Part shown: piece by piece, positions 59,401-64,000 of the stretch
Numbering within the stretch: position 1 is the stretch's first letter
How the letters are laid out: every line of letters begins with the position of its first letter
Assembly: GCF_037975245.1 (NCBI RefSeq)
Contig: NC_092576.1
Location: forward strand, 5,938,001 to 6,002,000
Direction of reading: 5' to 3'
Length of the DNA stretch: 64,000 nt
Origin: Apostichopus japonicus
Taxonomy: Eukaryota; Echinodermata; Holothuroidea; Aspidochirotida; Stichopodidae
Position numbers and translations under genes: made by a program
The notes under the pieces: model-generated
What the model was told of the DNA's origin: nothing
The model's input: only the letters and a program-made list of their open reading frames with translations
The model's database searches: none

Positions 59401-62378
59401 AGTTATGCGTTAAAAAAAAAAATTCAAGCTCTAGTAGTACTTTTAAGATAAGTTCTCCCAAGATCAATGCATCTTCTATTGGCTTCTTCTCTTCCTGTTG
59501 TTAGCATATAGGCAGTACACCTACAGTTGACGACATGCACAGTCCCATGTGAAAGGGAGTTTTAACAAATATGAGTTGTGAACAGGACGCCAGTAAATTT
59601 AGGGGGTAATAAAGGAGTCCGAATGCAGTATAGACAAAACGATCTTTTACTAAATGTTTTACATGTTCAAGTTTTCATAGATACCAGACTAAAGAAACTC
59701 TTTTTACGGTCTCTTTCAGTTGAGTGGCAAACTGGTGTTATATCTGCAGTACTGAGAATGATTTACGAAAATGAACGGTGGGAGGTATGTCCTGGTAACA
59801 TTATGTTATATGAAGATATCAATTTTAAACACACTTTTACATAGTGGAAGAAAAATAACATGGTCAAATTCAAGTTCTTACGAAGGTCTTCTTGCATACA
59901 TATCAAGCTAAATAATATGGACTAATCATAAGTTATTTGTTTATTCACACAGAGTACTGGATCACGTCCACTGAAATATGATGAATATGAAAAGATCGTA
60001 AGTAAACATTACTTAATCGAATATCTTTCAACCCAGTGCAAAAAAGAATGTGAACAGTAGAAGTCAACAACAACATATTACATTCAACAAATCTCACATT
60101 TTTCAGGATTGGTCAAATCTTGTTTTACCTCTGGGAAAGGTGAGGGCGGTTGCATCACAGCTTTTCAGAAGATATATTATACAGAACAGCAATATGAAGA
60201 CATAACGTTACGTTCTGTATTAAACTTTTGTGTGATTGCCGTTGACTAACAGATACTGTACAATTAGCTTATTCACAAAATACGAGATGTAAAAAGTAAG
60301 TTCATTTCCAATTTCGGGAGAAAAAAAATCATTCACGTTTTCTCTCCGTGCTAGGTTTGCACGATGTGTGTATTTGGGTTATAATATTGAACTTCATGCC
60401 TTACACTTGTATTACAGAAAGAGAGGGCAAATAAAGAAGTGGTAAGTAAAAAGGAAAAAGGTAGATTTATTATTCCATTATATCTTCCATCATTTTATAT
60501 AAGGATAAGGCAATGATTCAATATATGTTGTGGTAAACTTGCTTATTATCAAACAAAAGATTGAACGTAAGAGTTAAATGTAAAGATTTGGATATGTTTA
60601 TACAATTGGAAATGTGTATACCACTTTCTGCTATTCAATAATGTGATCCATAATATTTTGGTGGGACGAGATATGGGTTTTTAGTGTAAAATCAAAACAC
60701 TCTTGCCGCCCTCTCGTTTTTCCTTTCCACCACAATAGGTTAGGACAAATATTTACCTTAATGACCATAGGGATAGCAGTTGCATGGTGGGCTGGCGGGA
60801 TGTAGTCCTCCTCCCCCCCCCCCCTTTCGGCACTGCTAAAATACGGTTCGAAAAAATAATAATCGAGCAAAAATCTTCAGAAAAAATTGGCTTAAACCAA
60901 TCAATATTTGATCAGGCTTATATTTACTCAAGAAGCATAGCTGCATCGGTATTGTCTTAAAATAAATACCCGTTTTAAAACCGTACTTGGAAATGAAAAA
61001 TAATCTTCGAATGATCTGTTTTGTTACACACGCGTACTCCAAAATATATTATTTTTTTCAAAATTACACGGCTACACTACTACACTTAGTACCACCCTGT
61101 CATACTTAATGCCAGCCTTATTGTACGTTAAATTTAAAACCTTAACTAATAGACTTCCGAGAATTTTTTTTTTAAAACCTTAACCATAGTCAAGCGATTA
61201 TTTGCTTGTTACACATACCCCATAAGTCATAATGTTGGAGGAGATAGTAGATATTTTGAAATAACCAAACGTCGTACTATAAAGTCGACGGTTTGAAAAT
61301 TATAGGACGTACTTTTGAGGAAATGTTTGATAGTTTCAGGTAAAGTCGTTTAAATTTACAGGGAAAAAAACAGTCAAAAGTTTTAGAATATAGAAGTTTG
61401 ATATAAAATAGTCGAAATTTTTAAATATAACTTGAGACATAATTTCTTATTCTTTGGTAAGAAATCAAACAGGAGGTAAAAAAAGTCGATGAGATCGTCA
61501 TTTTGAGAAAAACAGAAATGTTGGGTATTACAACTGAACTCCCGAGAAAAAAGCTGAAATGATATGAACAAAAGCGAAATTTAGGGGGTAAAGCAGTCAC
61601 AATTTAAAAGATAAAATGTTGAAGTATACCATCTGAAGTGGCCTAACGAAGCATCAACAAAAGTAAACTTAGTCTAGCAACGATACCCAAACTGGCAACT
61701 GATTATGATTCTCCCCTCCAACTGCCCGTCCTTTTGATAGCGCCCCTATACGTACCTCACTGTCCGTTGCTCTTACGTTTGCCTTTGACTTGGTAAAGTT
61801 GGTTAAGATGTAAATTGCTGTGTAGGCAAGCAATAAATACCTGCTATGTATTTGCTATGTGGGGGTGGGGGTGGTTACAAATTATGACTTTAACAACTGA
61901 TTTGTATTGACTATACACGTAGACGAGATGGGAGCCGACTGAGGCCTGGGTGCAAACATGATTGGGAATGCCCTCATTGCCCTCCCCAACCCCCATGCCC
62001 CCCCTTGATGCCGCCACCGCGGTTATGACTTTAAATGGTAGATATGTTCACAACAAGGTAGTGTGGTTACCACGGTGAATTTTATATGATAACATGGTAG
62101 AACACCGATCCTAAACTCATTCGATTACAACATTGTTAAGTTGAAAGTTAAGTAAGATAATTTTATAATTCATTGTATGTGTTGACTTTAAATGCAGTGT
62201 GAATTATAGAATAACTCAAATCAGATCGTTACACACGGTTTCAATGTTTATAATGTTGTGTTTTGCTACATGAACCAAGCTAAGTGTCTTTATTCATGTT
62301 GATCATATTCCATATTTTAATGTTGTTTGTAATAATATTCTTACCCATTTGTTGCTTTCAGACCGACCAAACGGAAGG
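47381..62378 (+). CDS. Gene B: Ig receptor with V-exon array and LRR-like tail
   Basis: Paralogue of gene A with the same exon plan. Signal peptide, a choice of V-like Ig exons (four copies), two Ig domains in one exon, transmembrane helix, then cytoplasmic LRR-like and micro-exons. With one V exon, the visible exons sum to about 600 codons and the phases are consistent throughout (1,1,1,1,1,0,2,1,0,0,0,0,2). The two-Ig exon is full length and all read donors are GT. The last coding exon (compare 17321 in gene A) is not found before the window ends, so the model is open at 3'. The predicted protein is a type I surface receptor with a cytoplasmic LRR-like domain; ligand and signalling partner are unknown. 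No ITIM or ITAM is present. Confidence 0.72.
47961..48295 (+). pseudogene. V-like exon 1 of the array, 5-bp insertion
   Basis: 335 nt against the usual 330. Near the 3' end it reads GTGTACAGTAGTTG where the others read GTGTAGTTG, adding 5 bp and giving a TAG stop after VRVQ. It also carries two extra Cys (GTCWYN and LICHRE). The rest of the domain is intact, and boundaries TACAG and GTAAGT are normal. Confidence 0.75.
49335..49664 (+). CDS. V-like exon 2 of the array, intact
   Basis: 330 nt, phase 1-1. Contains SSDKCQTPQYLQLGKKG, IISCNFPGDLYG, VWYNSSNLTSED, and DGSLIINKV. The F-strand Cys is missing (SFSVSTLA). Two sequons (NSS, NLT). Flanking introns are nearly identical to those of exons 3 and 4. 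Confidence 0.82.
50379..50708 (+). CDS. V-like exon 3 of the array, intact
   Basis: 330 nt, phase 1-1, starting with GAT in place of GGC across the splice. Very similar to exon 2 with changes at GLISCN, SFVFEPG and TYFVVSTLA. It lies 1044 bp after exon 2. Confidence 0.82.
51437..51771 (+). pseudogene. V-like exon 4 of the array, 5-bp insertion
   Basis: 335 nt. TCAGATACTGTAAGTGCC replaces TCAGATAAGTGCC near the 5' end, a 5-bp insertion that shifts the frame and creates a consensus-like donor (ACT|GTAAGT). In the shifted frame the rest of the domain is fully intact (CQTPQYLQLGKKGIISCN onward). It lies 1058 bp after exon 3. Confidence 0.75.
52841..53476 (+). CDS. Gene B exon with two Ig domains
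   Basis: 636 nt, phase 1-1. Domain 1: SSLSCNVL, DDLSWKLR, RLFVCAARS. Domain 2: VVMNCGEDV, FFVWKKVG, GTYTCVYSTDG. All canonical Cys and Trp are present, unlike the V-like exon. Fully open, showing what gene A exon 3 looked like before its deletion. Confidence 0.85.
53923..54021 (+). CDS. Gene B transmembrane exon
   Basis: 99 nt, phase 1-1. Encodes EEGRTGRIG, a Val/Phe/Leu-rich helix and FYRRK stop-transfer. One codon longer than gene A. Confidence 0.78.
54335..54545. repeat. Local tandem duplication, about 70-bp unit
   Basis: Copies of CTTGAGGGGTGGGATG with GTCTTCCA and GGGCATCCC and C-tracts recur at about 54340, 54410 and 54483; gene A has a single copy at about 7010. Confidence 0.65.
54800..55110. 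repeat. GATGAAATA-type minisatellite in gene B intron
   Basis: Many imperfect copies of GATGAAATAGAT. It is absent from the matching gene A intron. Confidence 0.85.
55589..55720 (+). CDS. Gene B juxtamembrane exon
   Basis: 132 nt, phase 1-1. Encodes ACITQMSNTVYILSALEHYC, a basic stretch and KVTEEELK. It lacks the Gln run of gene A. Confidence 0.65.
55990..57150. repeat. Satellite array, about 145-bp unit, 7-8 copies
   Basis: Units share TTGTAAACACGATATCTCAA, GTACCACATTGAGTACAAGA, and GGTCAAAGGTCATTTGGGGT. Unit starts near 56001, 56149, 56289, 56433, 56577, 56720 and 56893. It makes this intron 1.6 kb against 0.22 kb in gene A. Confidence 0.92.
57323..57414 (+). CDS. Gene B basic cytoplasmic exon
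   Basis: 92 nt, phase 1 to 0. Encodes EWCKKVLISKDETQDTHDGI and ERLKKTSNEQ. Same size as in gene A. Confidence 0.65.
58340..58551 (+). CDS. Gene B LRR-like exon 1
   Basis: 212 nt, phase 0 to 2. Contains INLSSGAVLPPLNTLKTLDI and LDLTEWINILKYACHG, a better LRR-like spacing than gene A. Fold assignment is inference from Leu spacing. Confidence 0.65.
58934..59001 (+). CDS. Gene B LRR-like exon 2
   Basis: 68 nt, phase 2 to 1, encodes IERILLPFNFENKLSTLQKK and ends PR plus one base of Gly. Joined to the previous exon gives PTKIKIERILLPF. Confidence 0.65.
59720..59784 (+). CDS. Gene B cytoplasmic exon
   Basis: 65 nt, phase 1 to 0, encodes VEWQTGVISAVLRMIYENER then WE; donor GAG|GTATGT. Confidence 0.58.
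59953..59997 (+). CDS. Gene B 45-nt cytoplasmic exon
   Basis: Phase 0-0, encodes STGSRPLKYDEYEKI before GTAAGT. Confidence 0.58.
60107..60139 (+). CDS. Gene B 33-nt cytoplasmic exon
   Basis: Phase 0-0, encodes DWSNLVLPLGK with donor AAG|GTGAGG intact, unlike gene A. Confidence 0.55.
60418..60441 (+). CDS. Gene B micro-exon KERANKEV
   Basis: 24 nt, phase 0-0, TTACAG acceptor and GTAAGT donor shared with gene A. Confidence 0.6.
62362..62378 (+). CDS. Gene B 17-nt micro-exon
   Basis: Identical in all 17 bases and both splice sites to gene A 16594-16610. It is the last gene B exon visible in the window. Confidence 0.6.
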
Positions 62379-62499
62379 GTAAGTCTTTAAACTGAGGTTC
62401 AATTATGTACCTTATCTGAACTAATGAACCGTGCTCTAGATTCAGAGGTCACAACATCATTTATTATGTGTTGTAAACAATTTCTAACAATTACAAGTA

Positions 62500-62790
62500 T
62501 ACCTCAATACAACTGTCGTCATCTGTTCACAAACAATAAGCTACAGTACAATTGTCGTATGTGTACAATCAGTAAGCTATACAGTACTAATGTCGTTATT
62601 TGTGTACAATCATTTAGCTACAATACAATTGTCGTCTGTGTGCAATCAGTGAGCTAAACAGTACTAATGTGGTTATGAGTGTACAATCATTTAGCTACAA
62701 TACAATTGTCGTCTGTGTACAATCAGTAAGCTTTATGGTACTAATGGCGTCATTTGTGTACAATCAGTTAGCTACAATACAATTCGTCCC
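62500..62790. repeat. Minisatellite, about 40-bp unit
   Basis: About seven copies related to the gene A array at 16.7-17.2 kb (GTGTACAATCAGTAAGC, TAATGTCGTTATTTG), in the same position after the 17-nt exon. Confidence 0.85.
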
Positions 62791-63045
62791 CGTTTTGGCG
62801 TAGTGACGAATGTGCAAAAAGTGAGTTTTGAGTAAACGCGCTCTAAAGATTTCAACATTTTGACTTTAGTATATCGTAATTAATAAGGGATCTTTTGTAA
62901 TAAAAGTTGTCAATGTATTTAATATAACAAATAGAACTTTGAGTTCTCATATTAATTGCTGATCGGAAACTTTCTTACAAAGTAATAATTTTATTGCAAA
63001 CATATTCGTCGTTATGTCATGTCATTTTTCAGTTAATGTATGACA

Positions 63046-63112
63046 TTCGTCACACATTCGTCACACATTCGTCACACATTCGTCACACATTCGTCACACA
63101 TTCGTCACTATG
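63046..63112. repeat. 11-bp tandem repeat CATTCGTCACA
   Basis: About six perfect head-to-tail copies. Confidence 0.93.
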
Positions 63113-63229
63113 CTAGAACTAAATTTTGTTTTTAAAGTTTCGTCCTGTCACATACTCATATTCATCACTATAGTGTGTTGTAGCCATAGGGTACACCGTT
63201 AATTTGCACTGTGACGTGGGGAGAGGTGG

Positions 63230-63830
63230 GGGAGGGGGTATGGTGGAATAACCTAAGATAGAAGAAAATAATCAAAGGGGTGGTACTTTGGTCTTATTTA
63301 TATTAAAAAGAACGCCCAAGGTTTACTACAATGTATTACATAAACACGGAATGTTTATACGCAGGTATCAACATACGTATTTTAGTATGTTTCTCTTGGG
63401 TGACATGGATGGGGTCGGATAGGGTGAGGGGAGGGGTAGACAGGTCAAGGAGAGCCGGCTGCTGAAAGGGTGGTATATGGGTCGTATTAATTATTAAAAG
63501 AACGCCCACGTTTTGTTACAATGTATAAAATATACAAGGAATTTGTATGGGTAATGCGCGGATATAAGTTTTTTAGTATGTTGCGTCGGAAAGGGGGATA
63601 GTGGGGTAGGGAGGGCATGGAGAGCCGGCTGCTGAAAGGGGTAGTACATTGGTCTTATTTATCTTAAGAAGAACCCCCAAGATTTTCTACAATCTATAAA
63701 ATATACAAGGGATTTGCATAGGTTACCAAGATATATCAACATATGTGTCTTAGTATGTTTTACTTGGGTGGCATGGAGGGGGTTGGATAGGGTGAGGGGA
63801 GAGGTTAGAGAGTGCAAGGAGTGCCTGATG
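63230..63830. repeat. Tandem repeat, about 170-190-bp unit, 3 copies
   Basis: Copies begin near 63276, 63464 and 63635 with GGTGGTACTTTGGTCTTATT-like text, share AAAAGAACGCCCA and GGAGAGCCGGCTGCTGAAAG, and contain G-rich segments. Confidence 0.87.
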
Positions 63831-64000
63831 CTGACAAATAAATGAAGTTGAATAACATGGATTTAATTTAGATATCATGTTGTTCGTGTTAATTTAATGT
63901 CGTTGTGAAATTCAGTTAGGGCTATACTTATTTCAACCATCCTCTAACATCTTAAAAAGAACTTCAGTACTGTATCATTGAAAAGAACTATACAGGAATA

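Overview
The window is animal nuclear DNA: AT-rich, with many short phase-consistent exons, GT-AG introns, long AT and mini-satellite arrays, and relics of P-element, hAT, PIF/Harbinger, Penelope-like and Ty3 transposons. The mixture of Ig receptors, multicopy invertebrate transposon genes and these repeats suggests a marine invertebrate deuterostome, possibly an echinoderm such as a sea cucumber. That assignment is inference; no species-diagnostic gene is present.

The main content is a tandem pair of paralogous receptor genes on the + strand, gene A (about 2.95-17.35 kb) and gene B (about 47.4 kb to beyond 62.4 kb). Both encode a signal peptide, a V-like Ig domain, two further Ig domains in one exon, a transmembrane helix, and a cytoplasmic region with leucine-rich-repeat-like exons followed by very small exons. 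Exon lengths, splice phases and much intron sequence match, so they arose by a segmental duplication of roughly 15 kb. Gene A looks dead or dying: a 1-nt deletion in the Ig exon, a lost splice donor and a hAT insertion. Gene B has four tandem copies of the V-like exon (two intact, two each with a 5-bp insertion), which could be alternative ectodomain cassettes.

Between them lies gene C (22.2-28.5 kb), a different Ig-type membrane protein. It is broken by a triple-nested transposon: a PIF/Harbinger-like element in its second Ig exon, a hAT inside that, and a smaller hAT-like MITE inside the hAT. An orphan copy of its tail exon lies just upstream.

The rest is mobile-element territory. At 0.2-1.5 kb (-) there is a P-element/THAP9-like transposase relic. 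At 22.5-25 kb there are AT arrays, a tRNA-derived SINE head and an inverted pair of Penelope-like 3' ends. At 29.0-32.9 kb a TIR-bounded element carries a Cys-rich gene. At 33.9-36.7 kb (-) there is a truncated Ty3-like LTR element. At 38.1-39.3 kb there is a MITE and a SAP-domain exon (-), at 40.9-42.1 kb a TIR element, and at 44.5-46.8 kb a 2.26-kb palindrome. Satellite arrays sit in gene B introns and at the right edge.

All exon boundaries were read by eye from splice signals and paralogue comparison; there are no transcript data.
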